Assembly (NCBI RefSeq): GCF_010499255.1
Contig: NZ_JAAGRN010000006.1
Location: 124,001 to 188,000, forward strand
Direction: 5' to 3'
From: Sheuella amnicola
GTDB taxonomy: Bacteria; Pseudomonadota; Gammaproteobacteria; Burkholderiales; Burkholderiaceae_B
DNA length: 64,000 bases
The stretch's first letter is position 1; each line of letters begins with the position of its first letter. Made by a program: the position numbers and the translations under genes. Positions 56,770-64,000 of this stretch are shown one piece after another. The notes under the pieces are model-generated. The model made no database searches. It was not told the DNA's origin and was given only the letters and a program-made list of their open reading frames with translations.

Positions 56770-57395
56770 GACGAATTCTATCGATGGCATTCCTAATTCT
56801 TCTGACTGGGTGTGCAGGTGTTCAAAAAAAGGATATGTCAGCTTTCAATACTGCTGCCCCCAGATCGATTCTGGTGGTGCCTGTTGTAAACAAGTCGCTT
56901 GATCTTGATGCGCCCTCCTACGCGCTAGCAACCTTACCCATCCCGTTGGCAGAAAAGGGATACTACGTTTTTCCTGTTCATACAACCAAAGTGGTTCTCG
57001 AGCAGGAGGGATTTTACGAAAGCGACCGAATCCACAAGGAAGATGCCGCTCACTTAGCCAGCATATTTGGTGCAGACTCCGTCCTTTTCGTAACTATCAA
57101 TCGATGGGATGCGCAGTACGCATTCATCACAACTACCGTAACAGTTGAAATTAATTATCGACTGGTTAGCAAAGACAATGTTGAACTCTGGAATGAAGAT
57201 AAAAAACTAGTTTATTCGCCTAGCAACAGCAGCGGTGGACACCCTCTCGCTATGTTGATAGTCGCAGCCATTAACGCTGCAGTCACGCGTGCGGCACCAA
57301 ATTACATTCCGTTGGTTCAACAGGCACACGCACAAGTTTTTTTGATGGGGCCTAATGCACTTCCTGATGGCCCCTACACTGACATAAAAAAATAG
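56766..57395 (+). CDS. DUF799 / GNA1162-type lipoprotein
   Basis: A 209-residue lipoprotein with lipobox LLTGC (Cys about 16) and the DUF799 blocks RSILVVPVVNKSLDLDAPSY, YYVFPVHTTKVVLEQEGFYE and FGADSVLFVTINRWDAQY. The Neisseria homologue GNA1162 is a surface-exposed lipoprotein with a TolB-like fold; its partners are again a CsgG-like and a DUF4810 protein. This supports one conserved outer-membrane module. Last gene of the operon; no clear terminator is visible. Confidence 0.85.
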   Translation: MRRILSMAFLILLTGCAGVQKKDMSAFNTAAPRSILVVPVVNKSLDLDAPSYALATLPIPLAEKGYYVFPVHTTKVVLEQEGFYESDRIHKEDAAHLASIFGADSVLFVTINRWDAQYAFITTTVTVEINYRLVSKDNVELWNEDKKLVYSPSNSSGGHPLAMLIVAAINAAVTRAAPNYIPLVQQAHAQVFLMGPNALPDGPYTDIKK

Positions 57396-57484
57396 TTCTA
57401 ACTTGCGAATGATTATCTGGCTAGCACGTAATTTCTAATTTTACTTGCCATGAAAAACCACAAACCGAAGGACTATTATTACTA

Positions 57485-58114
57485 ATGGAAAAACTTAAAG
57501 GGTATCTTGGTCTTTTGCTAGCTTTAGCCATGTTAATTTTATTTAAAACATTACCAAGTAATTACCCATACTCAACCACCTTAACTCCGTTTGATAACAA
57601 CGCAGTTACGCGACTTGCACTCCAAGGGAGCTCAGATCTAAAACTTTGGCAAAATGCAACAAACGCCCTGGGATTTTGCCGCGGCAAAGAAAACGGTAAA
57701 TCACAAAGTTCTTATTATTATGGAAGCTACGATTGTGCAAAGCAGTTATCACAAAATATTTATGCTTATCCTTACCTAGGTAACCTTTACAAACTGAATC
57801 CCGAACTAGCAGCTCTAACTAGCGATTATTTGAGAGATTTTTCTGCAAAAAATGAGGAAAAATATCCGAACGAGCCCTCAATTGTTTTTTATCATCGCGA
57901 ATTTAGTTCAACAATTTTGGAATATATCAAAAGCACTCAATCAAAGTTACGCTTTCAGATATATTTAATAAATACCCTATACATAGGATTAATTATCCTA
58001 ACTTTTGTTTTTAGAAGACGCGTTGGAGCGGCATTAATATATCCATTTATGATCTTCTGGATTTTGACTGGCAAGATTTGGGGACTAGCAAAAAAAGCAC
58101 ACAAAAAAATCTAA
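57485..58114 (+). CDS. Membrane protein of unknown function
   Basis: I do not recognise this 209-residue protein. It has an N-terminal helix (YLGLLLALAMLILFKTLP), a soluble, Tyr-rich middle part of about 120 residues with two Cys (GFCRG and YDCAK) that could form a disulfide, and two C-terminal helices (IYLINTLYIGLIILTFVF, and LIYPFMIFWILTGKIW) ending in a basic tail. The region is strikingly AT-rich, unlike the core genome, which suggests acquisition. It follows the lipoprotein operon by 89 bases. Confidence 0.65.
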   Translation: MEKLKGYLGLLLALAMLILFKTLPSNYPYSTTLTPFDNNAVTRLALQGSSDLKLWQNATNALGFCRGKENGKSQSSYYYGSYDCAKQLSQNIYAYPYLGNLYKLNPELAALTSDYLRDFSAKNEEKYPNEPSIVFYHREFSSTILEYIKSTQSKLRFQIYLINTLYIGLIILTFVFRRRVGAALIYPFMIFWILTGKIWGLAKKAHKKI

Positions 58115-58290
58115 TTTATCTATTCAATAACTATCGCTAACTGTCGTCAATAATGGCATATGTTGAATTACGATAAAAGACAATGCGAATTTTTAGAGCT
58201 CTATATGCTGGCATCAAAAAATTTCTTTCCTTTATTTGATCATCCCAAAGCGACAACCGATTTACAGCAATATCAAACAAAGTCAGGTGA

Positions 58291-58434
58291 TCAGGTAAAC
58301 TCATCATCCAAAATTGCTTCAAAGATATCAGGCGCAAGCACCGTCAAGTTCATCATGCGACTGACGTAACTATTGTTGACTCCCTCATGGGCAGCGATCT
58401 CTCGCAGTGAACTTACCTGTCCTGATTCCAGCAT
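58291..58434 (-). pseudogene. Remnant of a site-specific recombinase C-terminal domain
   Basis: A 47-codon frame from ATG 58434 reads MLESGQVSSLREIAAHEG and goes on with NNSYVSRMMNLTVLAPDIFEAIL before a stop. This is the helix-turn-helix segment found near the C-terminus of large serine recombinases of mobile elements (SYVxRxxxLTxLAPDIxEAIL pattern). All upstream domains are missing; an in-frame TAG lies four codons before. It is therefore a scar of a lost mobile element. Family assignment is from memory of the motif. Confidence 0.6.
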
Positions 58435-58591
58435 CGCAAGCTAGCGATGCCCCCTTGCCAACGCAAGCGAAGATCCACTCAGCAATCTGTCGGGCCGAGA
58501 ATTTCTCATCAGGATGCGAGGTCAGGTAGTCGACGATCGATTTGCCAAGGTTAAGCGCCTTTTTTCTATCTTCCGTTCGTATTGCACTCAA
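58385..58591 (-). pseudogene. Truncated restriction-associated gene (COG2958/HrgA-like N-terminus)
   Basis: Directly overlapping the mcrC stop, a TTG (58591) opens a frame with RTEDRKKALNLGKSIVDYL and HPDEKFSARQIAEWIFA, a winged-helix N-terminus I associate with COG2958-type proteins encoded beside restriction systems. The similarity ends after about 42 codons (near 58465); the rest of the frame is unrelated and overlaps the recombinase remnant. A 7-bp inverted repeat (GCATCGC/GCGATGC, 58431-58450) sits at the break. Probably a deletion scar. Confidence 0.5.
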
Positions 58592-59946
58592 GCCGGTACC
58601 GCATTGAAACTCTCGACCTGGGTTGCGTTGCTGTTCTTGCCGACGAAGATCGACTCCAGTTGCGGGAAAACTGGGAGCTTCAGACGACGCTCCTTGAGGC
58701 AAAACGGCAGCACCCAGAGCCGCATTCCGCTGGACTTCGGAAAAACAAACACGGGCAGCGGGTCGTCGAATGCATCCGTTCTGGGGTAGATCAAAACAAC
58801 ATCCCCGGTGCCGTCCAGATAACTTAATCCATAGGCTTGCAGCTGGTAAAAGTCGCTCTGGGACAAACCGTATTTGTCCGTTCCGTTCGCCTTCAGACCA
58901 TCGAGCAGCTTCCACTTGGTGTCGAGCACCAGTAAATCTCGATCTGAATCCCGAATCAGCAAATCTGGCTTCAACCGAAACCAATTCATTTCGCAGTGGC
59001 GAACCAGGTGATGACTGCGTGCCTGGGTCTTCAAGATGAGAGGTGGAGTCAGCTGCCGTACAAGATGCGTGGCCACATACGCTTCAAAGACCGCCTCCAT
59101 CGGAAACAACAATGATGGAGCGGTGTATCGCCCCGAGCCCGTCAGAGGAGATTCTTCGTTCAAGATGAGGCGTGCCCAAGCAAGGGCATCGACATAGTAG
59201 CCCATGCCTCTGTCCAGTCGCACCTGCTGGAAATCGATCAGGGTTTGCGTGGAAGGCGGAACGTCCGCAAAAACGAAATCCAGTTCTCGGGCTAGCTGCT
59301 GGTTGGCATTCATTCCAGTCAGAATCAACACGCGCCGTAACGCCGTGTGTAGCAGGCGGTTTTCTGGTCGATCCGTCGAAAACTCATCTTGCTCAGTGAA
59401 AAAGCGGTCTGCCCGGAACATGTTCTGCCGCAAGTGTGGTGACATCAGAAGTTTGCCACGCAAGGCAAACAAGTTGTCCTGCCGCTGGCGGTAGTCACTC
59501 CGAAGACCACGCTTGACGATGTGCTCGACAGCGCGCAGAAACTCGCTGATGAAAATTTCCAATAGCGGCATCCGCGCCGCAGAAAGTTGGGCTCTATTGG
59601 TCAGCACATGCCTAAAGGCATCCAGACAGCACAGCATTTCAATCAGCAACTGACGCGCCTCGACCGCACCGCCACCGATGGCCTTGCCGACTTTCGGCAG
59701 CACCTCTATCTGGTATCCGTCCGGTGCACGAATGACGCCGACAAAGCTGGTCACTTGGATGACACGGCGTCCACGACGCTGTGCCCAGCGCAGCCAGGCG
59801 GCATCTCCCGCGTCTGCAGCGCGCAGGCACTGCTCCTCAAGCCAGCCAAATACGCTGGCAGGAACCTGGTGCACGTCATCGATAACCGTGAAGTCCGCCT
59901 CCGCTGACGCAAGTGCATCAAACTCGTAAATCGTCAAGCCATTCAT
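58588..59946 (-). CDS. mcrC: McrC nuclease subunit of McrBC-type restriction system
   Basis: A 452-residue McrC-family protein. The N-terminal part (VTSFVGVIRAPDGYQIEVLPKVG, about 66-88) is the McrB-contacting domain. The PD-(D/E)xK nuclease lies near 325-345: RLKPDLLIRD and LLVLDTKWKLLDG supply Asp, Asp and Lys. With McrB it cuts foreign DNA, classically carrying modified cytosines; longer N-domains in McrB may change the target. Its ATG shares one base with the mcrB stop. Confidence 0.93.
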   Translation of the reverse strand: MNGLTIYEFDALASAEADFTVIDDVHQVPASVFGWLEEQCLRAADAGDAAWLRWAQRRGRRVIQVTSFVGVIRAPDGYQIEVLPKVGKAIGGGAVEARQLLIEMLCCLDAFRHVLTNRAQLSAARMPLLEIFISEFLRAVEHIVKRGLRSDYRQRQDNLFALRGKLLMSPHLRQNMFRADRFFTEQDEFSTDRPENRLLHTALRRVLILTGMNANQQLARELDFVFADVPPSTQTLIDFQQVRLDRGMGYYVDALAWARLILNEESPLTGSGRYTAPSLLFPMEAVFEAYVATHLVRQLTPPLILKTQARSHHLVRHCEMNWFRLKPDLLIRDSDRDLLVLDTKWKLLDGLKANGTDKYGLSQSDFYQLQAYGLSYLDGTGDVVLIYPRTDAFDDPLPVFVFPKSSGMRLWVLPFCLKERRLKLPVFPQLESIFVGKNSNATQVESFNAVPA

Positions 59947-62327
59947 CAGACTGGCAGCGTCTGGTAGATGCCAATGTAGGCATCCGGGTTGGTGAACGCC
60001 GCATCCTGAACCACGTAGCGCTGCTTGGTGGCATAGGTGTCCAGGCCGTGATCGCTGCCGAACAAACGCGCCAGATCCTCTTCATGGTCCTGGCTCTCAA
60101 TCACAAACCTCGACGCCTCGGGTTTCTGGTTGTCTGCCAACACAAGCCGGATTTTTTGCCAGTCTTCGAAGAAGTATTCCTCGAGCAAGGGAACGATGCG
60201 ATTACTGAAGACCTGCGACAACGCCACGAGCCGTTCGTCTCCGTCAGGGACTTGTACAAGCGACGTGAAGTAAGCATGACCGATGCAGTGATCGCGGTCG
60301 TAAAGTGCCTCGACACGCTGATTGATGACGGACAGCATTCGCGGGATGTCGATCACCTGCCCACCCAATGTCACCCGCAGACCAAAAAGTGGCGTACCCG
60401 CCTCATCACGCGCGTCCGGCAGCACAGGCACAAAGTCGAACCTGCGGCGCAGCGCTGTATCAAGCAGGGCAAGCGACCGATCCGCTGTGTTCATCGTGCC
60501 GATGATGTCAACGTTGGGTGGTACCGAGAATGATTCGCCCGAGTACGGCAACGTGACCGAGATGGTGTTTTCCGCACCCTCACGCTTGTCCGGTTCGATC
60601 AATGTGATCAGTTCGCCGAAAATCTTGCTGATGTTGCCCCGGTTGATCTCGTCGATGACCATGGCAAAGCGCTGCTCCGGTGCGAGGCGTGCCTTGCGGC
60701 ACAGATCCTTGAATGCGCCTGGGCGTATTTCGTACTTGATCGCGCCCGATTCTGTGCCGTCATCCAACACCGGACGCAGGCCTTCCACGAACTCCTCGTA
60801 ACTATACGATTGATGGAACGTGACAAAGCTGTAGTGACGAAGGATTTCCGAAGACTGGGCGCCAGCCCGGTACTCCTTGAGCAAGGCAACGAGGTCGGCG
60901 CAAGCTTCTTCACATTCACCGGCCAGTTGCCAAACGGACTCCTCGCTCTTGTCGAATACCTGCGGGCTAAAGCGCAGCTTCTGTTTGACAGTCGTGGATT
61001 CATCAACTGTGCGTTCCTGCAGCGTCGTCCAGATTGTCTGTCGCAGGTTGTCCTTGCGGCCCTTGGCCGTCGCCAGTGCATCGATGAAGGGGTGCGCCAA
61101 TAGCTGGCTCACGTTGGCTTTTCCGCCAAGGTCAATCAACGCCAATACGGCAGCTTCCCACCATTTGAGCGGAGCGATCCTGTCAGCGATAAATTGGCTC
61201 TGCCATTCCGCCGCAGACACCGACGTCATTGCTTGCTCATAGTCTCGCCGCAGCAATTTGGAAACTTCGTATGTCTTGCCTGTCCCGGGCGGCCCGTAGT
61301 AGATGCGATTGAAGGCTTGCGTGACAGCGGCATCCATCGGTGGCTCCTCGTCATCTGATTCCTCATCGGACTCCGTCGGGTCATCCCGTAGTTGGTCAGG
61401 CCACAGACCTGGGCGTTCGGTTTCCAACACCAACCACTCGTCCAACGTTTCACGCTCGGCGACAAAGGCGGCTTCGATTTTCGCCACCAGATCATCGGTC
61501 AGTGGCTCCCGGTTCAACTTTGGCACGGCACCGACATCGCGTGTCCAGGATATTTTTCGAGTGCGGGTGCCACGGATCACACCGAGCACACCGATCGCAC
61601 GCTCACTGCCAGGGTTCTTGCGGCCAAAGCGGACCTGAATCCCTTTGCCCATGTGCCACCAATCCAGCCCCGCCGCGTGAACGGCTCTGGCCAACCGGCA
61701 AAACCTAGCCTTGTCCTGCGCCGACCACGAAGCCCGGAAGGTCTTGAAGGTGGGCTTGCCATCGAAGTGCTTGAGCAGGTCTTCGTCGCTGAGTTTTTCA
61801 CCCAAATCCAGCTTGGCCACCACCTCGTCATAGCGGACGCCGAATTTGCGAATGGCCTCGATGCTCCAATCGACCAATTCAGCCAGCGATTTGCCCAGCC
61901 CTTCTGACGCCGGCAGCATCGCGACGATGGGCGACCCGTTGTCGTAGTCGCCGCGCAGCGCAAGGTAGTTACGGCGCACGGGTGCACCCTCATCAAGCCC
62001 GACCGTGTCGATCTTGACCACAAAGCCATCATCAGCCCCAATCCCCACGGTATAAGCCAGTTCCTTGGGGGAATCCGCTGCCGGGTAGATGCGCGCCCAG
62101 TTGTACGGCAGGAAGGAATTTGCCTGACTGGTCGGGCGCTTGCGAACCTTGATCACACCCGTCGGGAACAACTTGGTCTTCACCTCGTTGGCCCACGCCT
62201 CGGTGACCTCGTAGGCCTTCTTCAATTCCTCGTAGGCGCGGTTCTGCTCGGGGTTGGATTCGTCCCGCTTTTGCCCCTTCCACTTGTTAAGCAGTTTGAA
62301 GTGGTCACTGGTGAAATAGTCGGCCAT
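59946..62327 (-). CDS. mcrB: McrB GTPase subunit of McrBC-type restriction system
   Basis: A 793-residue AAA+ protein, much longer than E. coli McrB (about 460). The motor domain begins near 340: Walker A IYYGPPGTGKTYEV, Walker B MVIDEINRGNISKIFGEL (about 557) and MNTADRSLALLDTALRRRFD (about 612), with the NTAD motif linked to GTP specificity. The first 330 residues form a different recognition module, starting with a helical Glu/Lys-rich part and a region with YPAADSPKELAYTVGIG. An acidic linker (SDEESDDEE) precedes the motor. It reads DNA and drives McrC. Confidence 0.93.
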   Translation of the reverse strand: MADYFTSDHFKLLNKWKGQKRDESNPEQNRAYEELKKAYEVTEAWANEVKTKLFPTGVIKVRKRPTSQANSFLPYNWARIYPAADSPKELAYTVGIGADDGFVVKIDTVGLDEGAPVRRNYLALRGDYDNGSPIVAMLPASEGLGKSLAELVDWSIEAIRKFGVRYDEVVAKLDLGEKLSDEDLLKHFDGKPTFKTFRASWSAQDKARFCRLARAVHAAGLDWWHMGKGIQVRFGRKNPGSERAIGVLGVIRGTRTRKISWTRDVGAVPKLNREPLTDDLVAKIEAAFVAERETLDEWLVLETERPGLWPDQLRDDPTESDEESDDEEPPMDAAVTQAFNRIYYGPPGTGKTYEVSKLLRRDYEQAMTSVSAAEWQSQFIADRIAPLKWWEAAVLALIDLGGKANVSQLLAHPFIDALATAKGRKDNLRQTIWTTLQERTVDESTTVKQKLRFSPQVFDKSEESVWQLAGECEEACADLVALLKEYRAGAQSSEILRHYSFVTFHQSYSYEEFVEGLRPVLDDGTESGAIKYEIRPGAFKDLCRKARLAPEQRFAMVIDEINRGNISKIFGELITLIEPDKREGAENTISVTLPYSGESFSVPPNVDIIGTMNTADRSLALLDTALRRRFDFVPVLPDARDEAGTPLFGLRVTLGGQVIDIPRMLSVINQRVEALYDRDHCIGHAYFTSLVQVPDGDERLVALSQVFSNRIVPLLEEYFFEDWQKIRLVLADNQKPEASRFVIESQDHEEDLARLFGSDHGLDTYATKQRYVVQDAAFTNPDAYIGIYQTLPV

Positions 62328-62333
62328 GCTTTC

Positions 62334-63086
62334 TTATATCCCCTCAACATCAATTCCGTGTTCGGCCAGCCAGGCCTTCCGCTGCGCATAGTCCGGCATT
62401 GCACGCTCAACGCGCAGCCAGAAGGCAGGAGTGTGGTGTGGCTCGTGCAGGTGGGCAATTTCGTGCACCACCACATATTCCGCAATGCGGGCGGGCAGCA
62501 AGATTGTTTTCCAGTGGAAGTAAAGCCAATCGCCCTTGCCGCAAGAACCCCAGCGATAGCCCAGGTCCTGCACCTTCACGCCAGTCGGAGCCACCTCCAT
62601 GCGTGACTGGTAGTCGGCCACCCTACCCGACAGCCAGACCCGAGCCTTTTCGCTATACCAACGGATGAAGTGCTCCCGTGCGCCTGCCTGCGCATCGGGG
62701 CGCAGCGCAAAGCGGCCATTCACTAACTTCAAGGGGAAGTCTTGGTCATCGACCAATTTCAGCCGATGGCTGCGCCCGAGGTACAGGAAGCCCTCGCCGC
62801 CAACGAACTCTTTGCGCGGCACTTTGCGTTGCAGCCGGTCTTTCTCGGCCAGTTTGGTATAGATCCAGAAGCGCTTCTCGCTGACAAAGTCACCGAGTTG
62901 GTCGATGCCCACCTCGGGCGGTGCGCTCAGAATCAGTTCCCCCGTTCTTTCGACCGTGATTTGCATCGTCCGGCGCCGGGCACTGCGCCGTATCGTGAAT
63001 TGCAAGTCGTCCACCTGGATGCAAGCCTCTGCCTCGGCTCCACGGCTGTCCACGTGGTGGTTGGTAGATTTCAGGGACGCCAGCAT
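62334..63086 (-). CDS. YgjP-type (DUF45/M48) metallopeptidase
   Basis: A 250-residue predicted zinc peptidase with the YgjP/WLM-like site VVHEIAHLHEPHHTPAFW (HExxH near 207) preceded by YRWGSCGKGDWLYFHWK, the family signature. Such genes are commonly found next to hsdR in type I restriction loci, as here, and may remove or regulate restriction subunits; the exact role is unproven. It sits 4 bases after the hsdR stop and 6 bases before mcrB, so the four defence genes look like one transcript. Confidence 0.88.
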   Translation of the reverse strand: MLASLKSTNHHVDSRGAEAEACIQVDDLQFTIRRSARRRTMQITVERTGELILSAPPEVGIDQLGDFVSEKRFWIYTKLAEKDRLQRKVPRKEFVGGEGFLYLGRSHRLKLVDDQDFPLKLVNGRFALRPDAQAGAREHFIRWYSEKARVWLSGRVADYQSRMEVAPTGVKVQDLGYRWGSCGKGDWLYFHWKTILLPARIAEYVVVHEIAHLHEPHHTPAFWLRVERAMPDYAQRKAWLAEHGIDVEGI

Positions 63087-63090
63087 GGAT

Positions 63091-64000
63091 TTACACCTGC
63101 ACCAGATTGTCGTGACTGGCGCGCGCCTGCTCCATCAACTTGTCTGTCAGCACACCCGCCTTGTCAGTGTCCACCAAGGGTGGCCGTAGGCGCATCAAGT
63201 GCTCGAACAGTTGTGTGTTCAGGTCTTCCTGAGCCGCACGTTTATGGGGGCTCCAGATATCGCGGTTACCTTGCAGTTCCTGCACCAGCAGGTCCACCAG
63301 TTCCACGGTCACATCCTTCAATCGCAGCAACTCGGCTGCGGTTGGCGTCTGGCCAGCACACACCACGTCCAGAACGGTGCGCAGGAAGGGCGCGCAATGC
63401 TCGGGCAAGTCGCTTGGCGCATCGGCACTGCCTGCCTTGCCCGTGCGCAGCTCGTCGATGATCTTTTGCAGTTGCGAGATCACCTCGTTCCATTTTTCGC
63501 CCAGCGTTTTGAGAATGTCGTTCAAGTGCTCCGACAGCTTGCGGTACAGCACTGGGTCTTCATCGGTGTGCTTGCGGATGTGCGAGCGAATTGCGTGCTC
63601 CATTTCGGACGCCTTGGCGCGGTCGTTCGCGGCCCGGGCCACGTGCGTGTCGAACTGGGCATCGGTCAACTGAATCGGCGGGATCTTCGGGTCGATTCCC
63701 AGCGAGATCACATGGTCGTCGATCAGCTTGCGCACCTTGGCGCCGACATCCTTGCCCAGTACCGGAGTATCCTTGTAGCGGTTGCGGGCGCGGGCGTAGA
63801 TGTAGGCCAGGCGCTTGGCGTCGCCGGAATAGGGCAAGCCTTCCGGTCGCGGCAGCACCGTGTCCAGTGATCCCAAGAAAGCCTTGAGCTTGACGGCAAA
63901 CTCGGCCCGCAACTTCTCATTGCGCAGTGCCTCGACGCAGGCTTCGCTGTCCTCCAGCGATTCGATGCCCCGTTGGCGGAACAGATCCACCACGCGCAGA
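63091..64000 (-). CDS. hsdR: Type I restriction enzyme R subunit, C-terminal part
   Basis: The open frame enters from the right edge and ends at 63091, covering about 303 residues. The sequence (KLKAFLGSLDTVLPRP, SGDAKRLAYIYARARNRY, GAKVRKLIDDHVISLGIDP, and the helical ALIRKHTDEDPVLYRKLSE-like stretch) matches the C-terminal helical domain of HsdR, which contacts the methylase core. The helicase and nuclease parts lie outside. It begins the leftward defence cluster with the YgjP-type peptidase and McrBC. Confidence 0.85.
   Translation of the reverse strand, partial: LRVVDLFRQRGIESLEDSEACVEALRNEKLRAEFAVKLKAFLGSLDTVLPRPEGLPYSGDAKRLAYIYARARNRYKDTPVLGKDVGAKVRKLIDDHVISLGIDPKIPPIQLTDAQFDTHVARAANDRAKASEMEHAIRSHIRKHTDEDPVLYRKLSEHLNDILKTLGEKWNEVISQLQKIIDELRTGKAGSADAPSDLPEHCAPFLRTVLDVVCAGQTPTAAELLRLKDVTVELVDLLVQELQGNRDIWSPHKRAAQEDLNTQLFEHLMRLRPPLVDTDKAGVLTDKLMEQARASHDNLVQV

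Noticed and set aside
58137-58369. Short open frames on both strands before the recombinase remnant
   Set aside because: They overlap each other and the remnant in other frames and lack ribosome sites; AT-rich chance frames are likely.
1-64000. CRISPR arrays, rRNA and tRNA genes, complete insertion sequences
   Set aside because: I looked for regularly spaced repeats, tRNA-like CCA ends other than ssrA, and transposase genes with terminal repeats and found none.

Overview
The window looks like chromosomal DNA of a betaproteobacterium of the order Burkholderiales, most like Alcaligenaceae. Three things point there: the tmRNA encodes the tag ANDERFALAA; the order gyrA-serC-pheA-hisC-tyrA-aroA-cmk-rpsA-ihfB-lapAB-hldE-hldD is the one I know from Bordetella-type genomes; and OmpA carries the WKNGTNELCWRD segment known from that group. 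This placement is inference from gene order and motifs, not from a search.

Layout. 1-4.3 kb: the 5' part of a spermidine-synthase-like gene running off the left edge, rpmE2, and a GT39-type membrane glycosyltransferase coupled to a MATE exporter. 4.3-13.5 kb: a leftward phenylacetate operon, paaA-B-C-D-E-N-G-I-K, with a divergent paaX regulator; a promoter covered by palindromes lies between paaA and paaX. 13.5-17 kb: orn, an M48 CAAX-type protease, rsgA and a NUDIX hydrolase. 17-23 kb: an amidohydrolase plus a complete branched-chain-type ABC importer in one operon. 23-26.8 kb: two small membrane-protein genes, rplS, a TPP-dependent enzyme behind an elaborate palindromic control region, and a 1-Cys peroxiredoxin. 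26.9-34.3 kb: acyl-CoA dehydrogenase, etfBA, a deacetylase, mltB, cysM and a ComEA-like protein.

34.4-51.4 kb is the leftward housekeeping supra-operon (aromatic amino acid, serine and histidine-type genes, cmk, rpsA, ihfB, lapAB, heptose genes). It carries a direct tandem duplication of 2,414 bp. The duplication yields two aroA and two cmk genes and, at the joint, an in-frame chimeric gene made of the rpsA leader and first 18 codons fused to the last 91 codons of tyrA. The two copies appear identical over about 2 kb but differ at 13 sites within 351 bp next to the joint. This mosaic pattern is the most unusual feature of the core genome here.

51.5-54.7 kb: ompA, ubiG, gph and ssrA (tmRNA). 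Everything right of ssrA (54.7-64 kb) looks like an island at the classic tmRNA 3' integration site. It has an AT-rich set of outer-membrane lipoprotein genes (CsgG-like, small lipoprotein, DUF4810, DUF799/GNA1162) with a membrane protein, then remnants of a recombinase and of a restriction-associated gene, then a leftward defence cluster: hsdR (partial), YgjP-type metallopeptidase, mcrB, mcrC. No integrase is visible inside the window.
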